Of a DNA stretch of 64,000 bases, positions 1-14,500 are shown piece after piece (the stretch's first letter is position 1; each line of letters starts with the position of its first letter). This DNA comes from Myxococcales bacterium (GTDB taxonomy: Bacteria > Myxococcota_A > Bradymonadia > UBA7976 > UBA1532), in the NCBI GenBank assembly GCA_020633435.1, contig JACKDP010000001.1, positions 1,674,001-1,738,000 on the forward strand. Reading direction: 5' to 3'. The notes under the pieces are model-generated. The model was not told the DNA's origin, ran no database searches, and saw nothing but the letters and a program-made list of their open reading frames with translations. Both the position numbers and the translations under genes were made by a program.

Positions 1-1699
1 GCCGTCGGCCACCTGGAACAGCGTCTGCTGCGCGGCGGCGCCAGGCGCGGGGGGGAAGAACGCGTACAGGCCCTCGGCCACCACCTCCCCCGTCCCTTCG
101 GCCGTGGCGGCCTCCAGCCAGACGGCGTGGTCGGGCGGCAGCGTCGCCTCGTACCAGGCCGTCTCCCCGGCGCCCACGTCCAGCACGTCGTCCAGGGGGA
201 AGCGCGCCGCCCGGGTGTCCGGCTGCACCACGTGGGCCTCGATGGTGTAGCCGAAGTCGTCGCCCCCGAGGCCCGCGGGCGAGGCGTCGTCGAGGGGCCA
301 GTTGCGTTGATCGTCCACCCGCACCCACCAGCGGCCCTCGCCGGCCCACGCCAGGGCCGCGACCCCCGCCTCCCCCACCGCCAGGCCGGCCGAGGTCCGG
401 GTCACCCCGCCCGACAGGCCCGAGCCCCGCCAGGCCTCCAGGGCCGGGGCGAGGCCGGGGCCGGTGGCCCGCACGACGACGCGCAGGGTGGCGTCGGCGC
501 CCACCTCGACCGCGAAGGCATCACCGCCGAAGAAGGCCCCCTCCGCCTCCCGGAGCTGCTCCTCCAGGCGCGCGCCCGGGCGCAGCAGGCGGGGGGTGGC
601 CACGTCCGCCTCCAGGGTGAAGGCGTCGGCATCCCGGGCCCCGCGGGCCTGGGCGACGAGCCAGTAGGGGTGGAAGCACGCCCCGCCGAACACGCTCGCC
701 GGGTCGTCCCCCAGGGCCCCCTCCACGTCGACCCCCTCCGGGAACACCTCGTCCCAGCCGCCCACGTCGCGCCGGTCGAAGAGGCTGTAGAGCCAGAGCC
801 GCTCGATGGGGGGGCCTGCCCGGGCGACGAAGGGGTCGAAGTGCGAGCACTCCGCGTCCAGCAGCCGCTGGGCCTGGGTCTCGACCGACGACGACAGCGG
901 GAAGATCACCACGTCGTCCCCGCCGAGGGCCACCAGGGCGTGCTCGCCCGCCGGCAGCGGCAGCGCCCGGGGCTCGACCAGCGCGGTCTGGAGACGATAC
1001 GCCGCGTCGGCCCCCTCGACGACGAGCACGTACTCGCCGTCGGCAGGCGCGAAGAGCTGCAGGCGGTCGTCGTCGCCGAGGGTCTGCGTCGGCTCGTCGC
1101 GGTCGACCGCCCGGGCCCGCACCGACACCGACCCGGCGGCGCGCACCTCCAGGACGGCGCCGGCGGCCAGGTAGGTCGCGAACACGTCGCGATCGGCGCC
1201 CCCGTCCACCTGACCCTCCAGCGCGTCCCCCGGCCGGAAGGGCGTCGGGCTGCACCCGGCGCAGGGCGCCTCGCCCGGCACCGCGTCGTTGGGCTCCTGC
1301 TCCGCCACCACCTGCGGCTCCGGGGGGCCGCAGGTCCCCCCGCGGCAGACGTCCCCCGGGGGACACGCCTCCACCTCGAGCTGGCAGGCGAGCGACCGCT
1401 GGCAGCGGGGGACGAGGCGTTCGTCGCCGTGGCAGACGGCGGGCCCGCAGAGGGTGCCCGCGCGCGCGCAGGCTGGCGCCGATCCCGTCTTCGACCGGCT
1501 GGCCTTCGGCGAGGGTGCCCGCGCGCGCGCAGGCTGGCGGGGCCGCGTCGACGGCGGCGTCGGGGGCGGCGTCGGGTCGCCCGGCCTCGGCGGCGGGCGT
1601 GCCATCGGGGCCGGCGTCGGCCTCGAGGTCGGGATCCCCGCAGCCCAGGAAGAGCCCGAGGGCGACCAGGACCAGTCGGCGGCATGGGTGGGTGTTCAT
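1..1699 (-). pseudogene. Frameshifted Cys-rich / PPC-like lipoprotein gene (3' end outside window)
   Basis: The ATG at 1699 follows a strong GAGGAGG ribosome site and encodes a lipoprotein signal (LFLGC, Cys20) and an Asp/Ala/Pro linker, up to the stretch CARAGTL. In this frame the rest is arginine-rich nonsense. Another frame is open from about 1477 to base 1. It reads as a natural Cys-rich module (CGPAVCHG, CRGGTCGPP), then EPNDA and DRDVFATYLAAGA, which resemble bacterial pre-peptidase C-terminal (PPC) domains. The two frames are separated by a 61-bp insertion bounded by 27-bp direct repeats; removing one repeat unit gives one continuous protein. I infer a surface lipoprotein of unknown function, at present out of frame. 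A sequencing or assembly error is possible. The gene lies 229 bp downstream of the CNF1-like gene on the same strand. Confidence 0.75.
1451..1538. repeat. 27-bp direct repeats 61 bp apart causing a frameshift
   Basis: Two identical 27-bp copies (1451-1477 and 1512-1538, core CCCGCGCGCGCGCAGGCTGG) flank a 34-bp unique spacer. The 61-bp period is not a multiple of three. The upstream copy is read as PACARAGTL in the signal-peptide frame, and the downstream copy reads the same peptide in the frame of the rest of the protein. Recombination or slippage between the copies would therefore restore the open reading frame. Confidence 0.85.
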
Positions 1700-1928
1700 C
1701 GCACCACCTCCTCTCCACGCTCACGGCCTGGACACTCAAGGAGCGTGCCCGTCGCGAGGCTGCCTGGGTGGACGCGGCGTGTTCCCGGTGGGGAGCGCGC
1801 GAGGCATCGAGGGGTGGGCGGGGTACCGGCGGACGCCCCCGACCGGCGAGAGACCCCGTCCGTTCGAGCGGTTGCAGGGTCGCCCCCTGGGCGAGGGGCG
1901 ACGAGCGCGGGGCGGCGCCGGGCCCTCG

Positions 1929-2960
1929 TCAGACCGGCGCGTCGGTGCTCAGGAGGCTGCGGAAGTGGCTGCGCAGGTTCACGGCGGCCCCGCCCGGGAA
2001 GATCGGGCGCAGCACCATCGGGCGGCTCACCATGCGGGGCCGATCCTCATCGCGCTGCCAGACCATGTCGATGCGGGGCGCCCGCAGCCCGCCCCAGCGG
2101 CGGTGGACCTCCTGCACCTGGCGCTCGGTGTAGTAGATGATGTTGGCGTTCTCCTGCAGGTAGAACGTCCAGTCCCGCCCGCGGCGAACGCCCACCACCA
2201 TGCCCCAGGGCACCACCTGCTCGATGGCGATGCGGGAGCCGCGCGCCTCACGGGTGTGATAGTGCTGGTTGAGGTGGGTCTGATAGTCCAGGGTCGACTG
2301 GGTGGTCCCGTACCCCTCGGGCGTCCGCACCCCAGGCTGCGTCACATACGCCCGCTTGCTCGTGTGCGTCCCGATGGCGCCCAGGTTCGCGTTGAGCCCG
2401 TGGCCGTGCCCGGCGATGTAGCGGACGAAGTCCTCCCAGAAGTCGTGCGCATCGCGGGCGATGTCGCCGTTCTTCCCGCAGTGCATCACGGTCGGGTTCT
2501 GCTGCGTCCCCTTCACCACGATGGAGCAGCCCGACAGCGCCGTCGTGAAGAACACCGTCGGGTGCTCTTCGACGTTGTTGTTGTTGATATCGGGCAGCGT
2601 CATCTCGGTGACCCCGCCCCGCGCGTCCCAGGGCAGGAAGTAGATCGGCCGGCTGTGCGCCACCTGGGCCGACGTGACGACCATCTGCAGCGTCCCCGCC
2701 GTCCCCGTCCCACCTACGCGGATCACATGCTGCGTGTTGCGCTCCAGCTTCGCCCAGCCTACGCGGTGCTTCCGCTTGATGGTGGTATGGCGAAAGCCGT
2801 CGAACTCGCCGTCCCCGCCCCCGAAGAGGTGGACGTTGCCGCTGGTGTCCGCATACCTCGACCGGTCGGCCCAGTCACTGGGCGGCTCGACCGAATAGCG
2901 GCGTACCAGCGCGTAGGTCTGTTCTGCGTCTGTCAGCGGCTGCGTGTATTGATTGGCCAC
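1929..2960 (-). CDS. Putative CNF1-like glutamine deamidase toxin
   Basis: 343 residues. The GTG start is supported by GGGAGG five bases upstream, and there is no signal peptide. The key motif is L142-S-G-C145 followed by His160. The CNF1/BLF1 family of Gln deamidases carries an LSGC-type motif with a catalytic Cys and a downstream His; as I recall, the spacing in CNF1 is 15 (Cys866/His881), the same as here. The flanking segments (HPTVFFTTALSGC and CSIVVKGTQQ) are compatible with the buried strands around that Cys. Known relatives deamidate a Gln in Rho GTPases (CNF1) or eIF4A (BLF1); the target here is unknown. No delivery or receptor domain is visible, so the protein may be loaded into a contractile apparatus, as suggested by the DUF4157 gene 2 kb away. 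CheD shares the fold and is an alternative. The motif is seen; the function is inferred. Confidence 0.55.
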   Translation of the reverse strand: MANQYTQPLTDAEQTYALVRRYSVEPPSDWADRSRYADTSGNVHLFGGGDGEFDGFRHTTIKRKHRVGWAKLERNTQHVIRVGGTGTAGTLQMVVTSAQVAHSRPIYFLPWDARGGVTEMTLPDINNNNVEEHPTVFFTTALSGCSIVVKGTQQNPTVMHCGKNGDIARDAHDFWEDFVRYIAGHGHGLNANLGAIGTHTSKRAYVTQPGVRTPEGYGTTQSTLDYQTHLNQHYHTREARGSRIAIEQVVPWGMVVGVRRGRDWTFYLQENANIIYYTERQVQEVHRRWGGLRAPRIDMVWQRDEDRPRMVSRPMVLRPIFPGGAAVNLRSHFRSLLSTDAPV

Positions 2961-3367
2961 GAAGACCTCCCACTCGTCTGGCTGGTTTACCGGGCGCCTG
3001 TCTGGCTCCCCCCAGCACCATGTCGGACGCCCCGGCGGAGGTCAACCCAGAGCCCCCCGCCGGCCCGAGCCGCCGCCCAGCGCCCGCCCACCCCCACCCC
3101 CGCGCCGCCCGCAAGCCCCCCCACTCGCCTACCGGGTAGACCCACGGGACGCTGCAATCGTGCGCTGTGGCTGGATGCGCTCGGGGTGCGTTCGGGGGTG
3201 CCAGGGGTCAGACAGGCGCTCGGTTGGTCCTGGGGGGTGTCTCTGCGGGCGCCGCGCCCCGATCGGCGACGTGGACGCGGGCCTCGGCGCGCGCCCCGGA
3301 CGCACCACGCCCAGCCACCCCCCGTCGCGGCTGGACGCCCCCTCCACCTGGATCCGCCGGCGGGCCG
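2961..3367. other. 407-bp non-coding gap between CNF1-like gene and RAYT
   Basis: No credible gene was seen on either strand. The part nearest 2960 is presumably the leader of the CNF1-like gene and includes its GGGAGG site. A C-rich stretch lies at about 3050-3125. At 3198-3206, in the sense of the transposase, there is CCTGGCACC, the same core found downstream of the second transposase (15900-15908). It may mark the downstream end of the REP-like element. Confidence 0.5.
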
Positions 3368-4303
3368 TCAGGCCGCGCCGGCTCGCGGTCGCCTCGGTCG
3401 CGAGAAGGCCGGCGGCAGCGTGTGCGCCGGCCACGGGATCATCACCTGCGTCGGGTCGTCCTGCCAGGCGTAGTAGGCCAGCGTCGACACCGTGTAGGCC
3501 GCACGCAGCTCCTCATGCACCTCCCGCCACCGCTGCTGGTGCTCCTTGGGCCCATGCACCACCGGCGCCGGGCTGCGGTCCCGTGTCTTCGGCCGCGTCA
3601 TCGGGTCGATCCGCCGCAGCGCCTCCGGCTCCGGAATCCGCACGCCCGCCTTCTTCCGCCGAGGCCGCGCCTCCGCCGCCAGCCCGTCCGCCAGCGTCCA
3701 CATCAGCGCCCGGTGGTCCTTCGCCGACAGCTCCTCCAGCCCCGGCAGCCGGTCGACGCGGACCTTCAGCGTCATCGGCTCCTGGTTCGCGTACCGGAAC
3801 ACCCCCTCCACCGCCTTGCCGAACAGCAGGAAGGGCGTCGAGCACGGGAACACATCATCCGCCGGGTGCCGCACCAGGAACTGCGCCGTCGCCTGCCCCA
3901 TGATGTAGCGCAGCCGCTCCAGCGCGTGCTCCAGCGTCGTGATCTGGATGCAGTGGTTCTGCTCCAGCAGGCTGCCCGTCCGGTCCAGCAACTTGTTGAT
4001 CCGCTTCGAGATTTCTCGCAGCGTCCACTCCAGGAACGCGCTCTTCTGGCGCAGCGTCGGGGCCCCGATGAGCAGGTGCAGGTGGTTGGACAGGAAGTGG
4101 AAGGCGTAGACGTCGATGAGCGGGAACATCCGCTGGGCCTGGGCCAGCACGCCCAGCAGGATCTCGGAGCACTTCTCCGTGGGCACGAGCGCGAAGCGGT
4201 CGTCGACCACCTTGCTCGTCGTCTCGTAGATCATCATGAGCATCCCCAGCCGCGCGGTGTGGACCGCGTACTCGGGCAGCTCGATGCGCAGCTTCTCGGC
4301 CAT
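3368..4303 (-). CDS. REP-associated tyrosine transposase (RAYT, Y1/HUH family), copy 1
   Basis: 311 residues. It contains FHFLSNHLHLL, the two-histidine metal site (HLH, a variant of HUH), and then LEHALERLRYIMGQ, whose Tyr sits in the helix that carries the nucleophile in Y1 transposases. The C-terminal half is rich in Arg/Lys and Pro (RPRRKKAGVR, PAPVVHG, MIPWPAHTLPPAF) and aligns well with the second copy at 14724-15683. Such single-copy, domesticated IS200-like enzymes nick REP palindromes. The start has the conserved 26-bp box 34 bases upstream, as in copy 2. The gene separates the toxin-like pair (4399-8321) from the CNF1-like gene, so it may have inserted into an older operon. Confidence 0.85.
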   Translation of the reverse strand: MAEKLRIELPEYAVHTARLGMLMMIYETTSKVVDDRFALVPTEKCSEILLGVLAQAQRMFPLIDVYAFHFLSNHLHLLIGAPTLRQKSAFLEWTLREISKRINKLLDRTGSLLEQNHCIQITTLEHALERLRYIMGQATAQFLVRHPADDVFPCSTPFLLFGKAVEGVFRYANQEPMTLKVRVDRLPGLEELSAKDHRALMWTLADGLAAEARPRRKKAGVRIPEPEALRRIDPMTRPKTRDRSPAPVVHGPKEHQQRWREVHEELRAAYTVSTLAYYAWQDDPTQVMIPWPAHTLPPAFSRPRRPRAGAA

Positions 4304-4336
4304 TTCGGGGGCCTCCTCTTTCGGTTGCCCCCTTCA

Positions 4337-4362
4337 CATCGGTCAGTCGCGGCGCGTGTCGC
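4337..4362 (-). promoter_or_regulatory. Conserved upstream box of RAYT copy 1
   Basis: Read on the minus strand, this is GCGACACGCGCC, a short gap, then GACTGACCGATG. The same two blocks occur upstream of RAYT copy 2 (14667-14692), at nearly the same distance from the start codon (34 versus 32 bases), although the bases around them differ. It could be an element end recognised by the transposase or a shared control site. Confidence 0.6.
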
Positions 4363-4398
4363 GCACTTTCTGAAAAAAAGTCGACGCCTGGGCGCTGC

Positions 4399-5054
4399 CT
4401 ACTCCGCCGCGACCTGCGCGAGCGGCGCCCACCCGCCGGGGCCGGTGCCCGTCTCGAGCGTCCACGCGAGCTTCCCATCGGCGCCCGCCGTCAGGACGCC
4501 GCGGATGAACCGCCCCACGCCAGGCGTGCCGTCCTGGCCGACGGCCTCGTAGAGCTCCAGCCGGAACGGCTTCGCGGTGAAGCCGGGGGTGCCGATCGGC
4601 CGGTCGTCGAAGTCCTGGGCGTCCAGCGTGAGCGGCGCCGGCAGCGCCTCGAACGCGTGCAGGCACATCATGATGTGCACCATGCCCAGGCCCGCGTCCT
4701 CCAGGCTGCCCGACTGCCGCAGCCAGGCGGTGGCGGCGGCGGGGCCGCGGGCCGCCTCGATCTGGCCGTCGGCGCGCGTCGGGACGAGGCGGGCGATCGT
4801 CCCCTCGGTCGGGTGCGTCAGGGTGACCTTGTAGAAGCCCTTGAGGTGCGGCACCTCGCGGCAGACCTGCACGGTGTGGGCGGGCAGCCCCAGCAGGCGC
4901 GGCGCTTCCGCGCAGGTGAAGGCCTCCGGCGCGGGGGCGCCGCTCGCCGGGGCGGTCTGGGTCGGGTCGGGCACCGGTTCACCTCCAAAGCAGGCAGCGG
5001 GCAGCAGCACCAGGCTCGCGAGCGCAATCAGCCATCCGGGACGACGCCGGCTGC

Positions 5055-5058
<4 letters not shown>
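4399..5058 (-). CDS. Lipoprotein translationally coupled to DUF4157 protein (possible immunity or accessory)
   Basis: 219 residues. The ATG at 5058 overlaps the stop of the upstream DUF4157 gene in an ATGA, which fixes the start and implies coupled translation. The N-terminus has a signal peptide with a lipobox ending LLPAAC (Cys23), then a Pro/Ala linker. The mature domain starts at about FTCAEAPRLL. It contains two Cys near its start and a segment reading MVHIMMCLHAF, with no family I recognise. A small lipoprotein coupled to a toxin-like protease is a common layout for an immunity or anchoring partner; that role is inference only. The run of T bases after the stop (minus-strand sense, about 4372-4378) lacks a convincing stem. 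Confidence 0.75.
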
Positions 5059-8321
<3,263 letters not shown>

Positions 8322-8537
8322 GAGATCCCCTCACGGCGCGGCGCAGTGAGGGCAGCTTAGCGAAATCTCCACACGCCAGCGACGCCGATCACCGGGGCGC
8401 CGCCCGGCACGGGCCCGATGGGGACGCCCAGACCGGCGAAGATTGCCGCGACGCGGAGGCCGAGAGGGGCGTATCCTCACGAGACTCACTTCGTTTCAGC
8501 ACGTGGTGGGGTGTGTCGGCCGGTCGGGGGAGACGAG

Positions 8538-11500
8538 ATGGCGCAGAGGCGCGCGTGGGGGGCGGCCTTCCTGGTCGCGTGGCTGGTGGCGGCGTGCGAC
8601 AGCGGCGGGGGTGGAGGGACGCCGCCGGCCGCCGACTCGGGCCCGCCTGGCCGCGCCGACGCCCGGCCGCCGGACGATCTCACCCTCGAGGGGGAGGTCG
8701 CGGAACTCTTCGCCAGCCGGTGCGTGGGCTGCCATGTGGGCGGCCCGGCCGAGGCCGGCCTGCGCCTCGACAACCTGCCCGTCGCGACCATCGGCGTCCC
8801 CTCCACCGAGGGCCCGCTCCGCCTGGTGGATCCCGGCCACTGCGACCGCAGCTACCTGTACCGCAAGGTCGAGGGCACCCACGCCGAGGTGGGCAGCGGC
8901 GACGTCATGCCCATCGGCTTCGCCCGCCTCACGAGCCCCGAGCTCGAGCTCGTCTGCGCGTGGATCGAGTCGCTGCCGGCCGAGCAGTTCCCCGAGGACT
9001 GCAGCGTAGAGGGCGACGAGGACGAGGACGGCTTCGCCGACTGCGCCGACACCGACTGCCAGGGGGCCCCGCCCTGCCTCCCCGAGGACTGCGAGAGCGG
9101 CATCGACGAGGACGGCGACGGGGCCATCGACTGCGCCGACACCGAGTGCCGCGGCCTCCCGGTCTGCCGGGTGGAGGACTGCAGCAGCCGGGGCGACGAG
9201 GATCTGGACGGCTTCGCCGACTGCGACGACGACGACTGCGCCGACCACCCCACCTGCACGGGGGAGAACTGCGGCAACGGGCAGGACGACGACCTGGACG
9301 GGGACGTCGACTGCGACGACACGGACTGCGCGGACGCGCTCACGTGCCAGCCCGAGAACTGCAGCAACGGCGAGGATGACGACGGCGACGGCCTCGTGGA
9401 CTGCGCCGACGAGGAGTGCAGCGCCCGGCGCAGCTGCCAGCCCGAGATCTGCTTCGGGGGCGAGGACGAGAACGGCGATGGCCTGACCGACTGCGAGGAT
9501 CCGCGCTGCCAGGCCGATGAGCCGCGCTGCCGCATGGAGCAGTGTGGCAACGGCGTCGACGACAACGACGACGGCCGCGTCGACTGCGCCGATCCCGACT
9601 GCGCCCAGAGCGTCGTGTGTCGCGCCGAGCTGTGTGACAACGGCGTCGACGACGACGGCGACGGGCAGGTCGACTGCGCGGACGCCGCCTGCGTGGACAC
9701 GCCGACGTGCCGGGCCGAGGACTGCCGCAACGGCCGTGACGATGACGCCGACGCCCTGGTGGACTGCGCCGATCCCGACTGCGTGGGCGCGGCGGGCTGC
9801 GTCCCCGAGGTCTGCGGCGATGGGGCCGACAACGATCTCGACGGGGACGTCGACTGCGCCGACGCCGACTGCGCCCGGGCGGTGGCGTGCCGGCCGGAGC
9901 TCTGCGCCAACGGCATCGACGACAACGCCGACGGCCTGACCGACTGCGCCGATCCCGTCTGCGCCCGCAGCCTCGCCTGCCAGCCCGAGATCTGTGACAA
10001 CGGCATCGACGACGACGCCGATGGCTGGTTCGACTGCGGCGACGAGGAGTGCGCCGACGCGCTCGTCTGCCAGCCCGAGATCTGTGACAACGGCGTCGAC
10101 GACAACGGCAACCGCCTCGTCGACTGCGCCGAGCCGGCCTGCGCGCGGGCCCCGCGCTGCCAGCCCGAGCGGTGCGGGAACGGCGTCGACGACGATCTCG
10201 ACGGCCTGGTGGACTGCGCGGACGACGGCTGCGCCAACGCCCTGCTCTGCCGCCCCGAGGACTGCGGCAACGGCATCGACGACGACGGCGACGCCCGCGT
10301 CGACTGCGCCGATCCCGAGTGCGCCGACGCGCGGCGCTGCCAGCCGGAGATCTGCGACAACCAGATCGACGACGACGATGACGGCCGCGTCGACTGCGCC
10401 GACACCGAGTGCGCCGACGCCCTGCGCTGCCAGCCCGAGCGGTGTGGCAACGACCGCGACGACAACGGCGACGGCCTCGTCGACTGCGCCGATCCCACCT
10501 GCGCGGCCAGCGTGATCTGCCGGCCGGAGCTCTGCGGCAACGGCGTCGACGACAACGCCGACGGGCGCATCGACTGCGCCGACGCCGACTGCTTCGAGGC
10601 CCTGAGCTGCCAGCCCGAGCTCTGCGACAACGGCCGCGACGACGACGGGGACGGTCGCGCCGACTGCCTGGACACCGACTGCGCTCGCGCGACGCCCTGC
10701 CAGACCGAGATCTGCGTCGACGGCCTCGACAACGACGGCGACGGCCGCGTCGACTGCGCCGACGCCGACTGCGCCCTGACGCCGGCGTGCCAGCCCGAGA
10801 TCTGTGACAACGGCCGCGACGACGACGCCGACGGCCTCGTCGACTGCGCCGACCCCGGCTGCCGCGCCGCCCCCGCCTGCCAGCTCGAGATCTGCGACAA
10901 CCGGCGCGACGACGACGCGGACGGGCGGGTGGACTGCGACGATGGCCTGTGCGCCGACGACCCGGCCTGCGTGCCCGAGCAGTGCGCCAACGGCGTCGAC
11001 GACGACGATGACGGGGCGGTGGACTGCGACGACGCCGAGTGCGCGCTCGCCCGCGCCTGCCAGCCCGAGACCTGCGACAACGGCGTGGACGACAACGGCG
11101 ACGGCCGCACCGACTGCGCCGACGCCGCCTGCCTGCGGGCCCGCGTCTGCCAGCCCGAGGACTGCGCCAACGGCGTGGACGACGACGGCGACGGCCGCAC
11201 CGACTGCGCCGACGCGGAGTGCACGCTCGCCCGCGCCTGCCAGCCCGAGATCTGCGACAACGGCCACGACGACGACGGCGACGGCCAGGCCGACTGCCTC
11301 GACGCGGACTGCGCGGGGGCCCCGGGCTGCCAGATCGAGCGCTGCGTCGGCGGGCTGGACGAAGACGGCGACGGCCGCGTCGACTGCGCCGATCCCGACT
11401 GCGACGGCGACGCGGCCTGCGTGCGGGAGCTGTGCAACAGCGGCCGCGACGACGACGGCGACGGCCTCGTGGACTGCAACGACCCGGATTGCCTTGGGTT

Positions 11501-14500
11501 TTCGGGGTGCTCGGTGGAGGACTGCGGCAACGGCCGCGATGACGACGCCGACGGCGCCATCGACTGCGCCGACCCGGACTGCGCTCAGGCCGTCCGGTGC
11601 CAGGCCGAGATCTGCGACGACGGCGTCGACAACGACGGCGACGACCGGGCCGACTGCGCCGACGCCGACTGCGCCGCCGATCCGCGCTGCGAGCAGCGCG
11701 CGTGCCGGCGCCGGTGCCCGCCGGAGGACTGTGGGAACGGCCAGGATGACGACGGCGACGGCGAGGTCGACTGCGCCGACGCCGACTGCCAGGACGCGGC
11801 CATCTGCCAGGTCGAGGACTGCCGCAACGGCCAGGACGACGACGGCGACGGCCTGACCGACTGCCGCGACGCGGACTGCGCGGCCGAGCCGACGTGCGTG
11901 CCCGAGCGGTGCGCCAACGGGGCCGACGACGACGGCGACGGCCTCGTCGACTGCGCCGACCCCGAGTGCGCGCGTGACCAGCGGTGCGCGTCCGAGATCT
12001 GCACGAACGGCATCGACGACGACGCCAACGGCCGCGTCGACTGCGCCGATCCCGACTGCGCGCAGCACCCCACCTGCCTGGACGAGGACTGCGGCAACGG
12101 CGTCGACGACGACGGCGACGGCCGCGTCGACTGCGGGGACGAGGACTGCGCGGGCGCGGCCCTCTGCCGCGTCGAGCTGTGCAGCAACGGCGTCGACGAC
12201 GACGTCGACACGCGGCAGGACTGCCTGGACGCCGACTGCCAGGGCGAGCCGTTCTGCCGCTTCGAGGACTGCGCGAACGGGGTCGATGACGACGGCGACG
12301 GCTTCACCGACTGCGCGGACGGCGAGTGCGCCCAGGCCCCCGCCTGCCGGGCGGAGGTCTGCGGGAGCGGCGCCGACGACGACGGGGATGGCCTCGTGGA
12401 CTGCGCCGATCCCGACTGCGGCGGCGAGCCCGTCTGCGGCCCCGAGCGCTGCGGGGACCGCGTGGACAACGACGGGGACGGCCGCACCGACTGCGACGAC
12501 GCCGACTGCGCGCAGAGCGCGCTGTGCCGGCCTGAGGACTGCGGCAACGGCGCCGACGACGACGACGACGGCCTGGCCGACTGCGCCGATCCCGACTGCG
12601 CGGGCGGCCCGGCCTGCCAGAGCGAGCGGTGCGACGACGACCGGGACAACGACGGGGATGGCCGCGTCGACTGCGCCGACTCCGACTGCGCCGCCGCCAT
12701 CCGGTGCCAGCCCGAGCTCTGCGCCGACGGCATCGACAACAACGGTGACGCCCTCATCGACTGCGCCGATCCCACCTGCGCGGGCGGCGCCGCCTGCGTG
12801 CCCGAGGACTGCGCCAACGGCCGCGACGATGACGCCGACCGGCTCGTCGACTGCGCCGACCCCGACTGCGTCGGCAGCGGGGCCTGCCAGGCGGAGGACT
12901 GCCAGAACGGCCGGGATGATGACGGCGACGGCCTCGTCGACTGCGCGGATCCCGCCTGCGGCCAGGCCCCGGCCTGCGCGAGCGAGCTGTGTGGCAACGG
13001 CATCGACGACGACGCCGACCGGCTCGTCGACTGCGCCGATCCCGACTGCGCCCTCGCCCAGCGGTGCCAGCCCGAGGACTGCCGCAACGGCCGGGACGAC
13101 GACGCCGACGGCCTCGTCGACTGCGCCGATCCGGCGTGCGTCGAGGCCATCGTCTGCCAGCCCGAGGACTGCGCCAACGGCCGGGACGACGACGGCGACG
13201 GCCTCGTCGACTGCGCCGATCCCATCTGCGCGGAGGCCCCCACCTGCCAGCCCGAAGACTGCCAGAACCGGATCGACGACGACCGCGACGGGCGCATCGA
13301 CTGCGCCGATCCCGACTGCGTCGGCGAGATCGTCTGCGCCCCGGAGGACTGCGCCAACGGCCGCGACGACGACGCCGACGGCCAGGTGGACTGCGCCGAC
13401 AGCGAGTGCCTGGGCGATCCCATCTGCCGGGACGAGGACTGCCAGAACGGCATCGACGACGACGCGGATGGCTTCGCCGACTGCGCCGATCCCGACTGCG
13501 CCATCGCGGTGGGCTGCCAGCCGGAGGACTGCGCGCGGGCCGGCGACGAGGACGCCGACGGCCTGGCCGACTGCGCCGATCCCGACTGCGCGAACGCCCC
13601 GGCGTGCGTGCCCGAGATCTGCGGGGACGGCGTCGACAACGACCGCGACGGCCTGACGGACTGCGCCGATCCCGAGTGCGCCAACGCCGTCGCGTGCCGG
13701 CCGGAGGACTGCGCGAATGGCCGCGACGACGACGCCGATGGCCGCGTCGACTGCGCCGACGAGGAGTGCGTGGGGGCCGCCGTCTGCCGGCCGGAGGACT
13801 GCGCCAACGGCATCGACGACGACGCGGACGGCTTCGTCGACTGCGCCGATCCCCAGTGCGTCGCGGCGCTCGTCTGCCAGCCCGAGGACTGCGCCAACGG
13901 CCGCGACGACAATGGCGACGGCCTCGTCGACTGCGCCGACCCCGACTGCGCCCGCGCCGCCGGCTGCGCGGTGGAGGACTGCGGCAACGGCCGCGACGAC
14001 GACGGCGATGGCCGCGTCGACTGCGCCGACCCCGACTGCGCCCGGGCGCCGCGCTGCCAGCCCGAGATCTGCGACAACGGCGTCGACGACGACGCCGATC
14101 GGCTCGTGGACTGCGCCGACCCCCAGTGCGCGGGCGCCCTGGTCTGCCAGCCCGAGGACTGCGCCAACGGCCGCGACGACAACGGCGACGGCCGCGTGGA
14201 CTGCGACGACCCCACCTGTGAGGGCGACGAGGCCTGCGTGGGCATCCCCGCCTTCACCCAGGCCGAGATCCAGGCCCTCTTCAACCGGGACTGCGTGGGC
14301 TGCCATGTGGGCGGCGCCAGCCTGGGCGGCCTCACGCTGGACGCCCCGTTCACGGCCACGACGGTGGACGTCCCCGCCACGCGGGTGCGCATCGACCTCG
14401 ATCTCATCGAGCCGGGCGACCGGAACTCGAGCTTCCTCTACCTGAAGCTCGCCGGGCTGCAGGGCGCGGTGGGCGGCAACCAGATGCCCCAGGGCGGCGT

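Noticed and set aside
4370..4400. Intrinsic terminator after the lipoprotein gene (T run in the minus-strand sense)
   Set aside because: The preceding bases can form only a very short stem with a two-base loop, so this is not convincing.
8994..14243. Regular 90-bp repeats considered as a CRISPR-like or minisatellite array
   Set aside because: The repeats are in frame, diverged, and vary at synonymous and surface positions. There are no conserved direct repeats with unique spacers and no cas genes.
8496..14306. Antisense open frame of about 1900 codons opposite the 58-repeat gene
   Set aside because: It is an automatic result of a 90-bp GC-rich repeat without stop codons on the other strand. 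Its translation is a repetitive Val/Ala/Asp pattern without a signal, domain or ribosome site.
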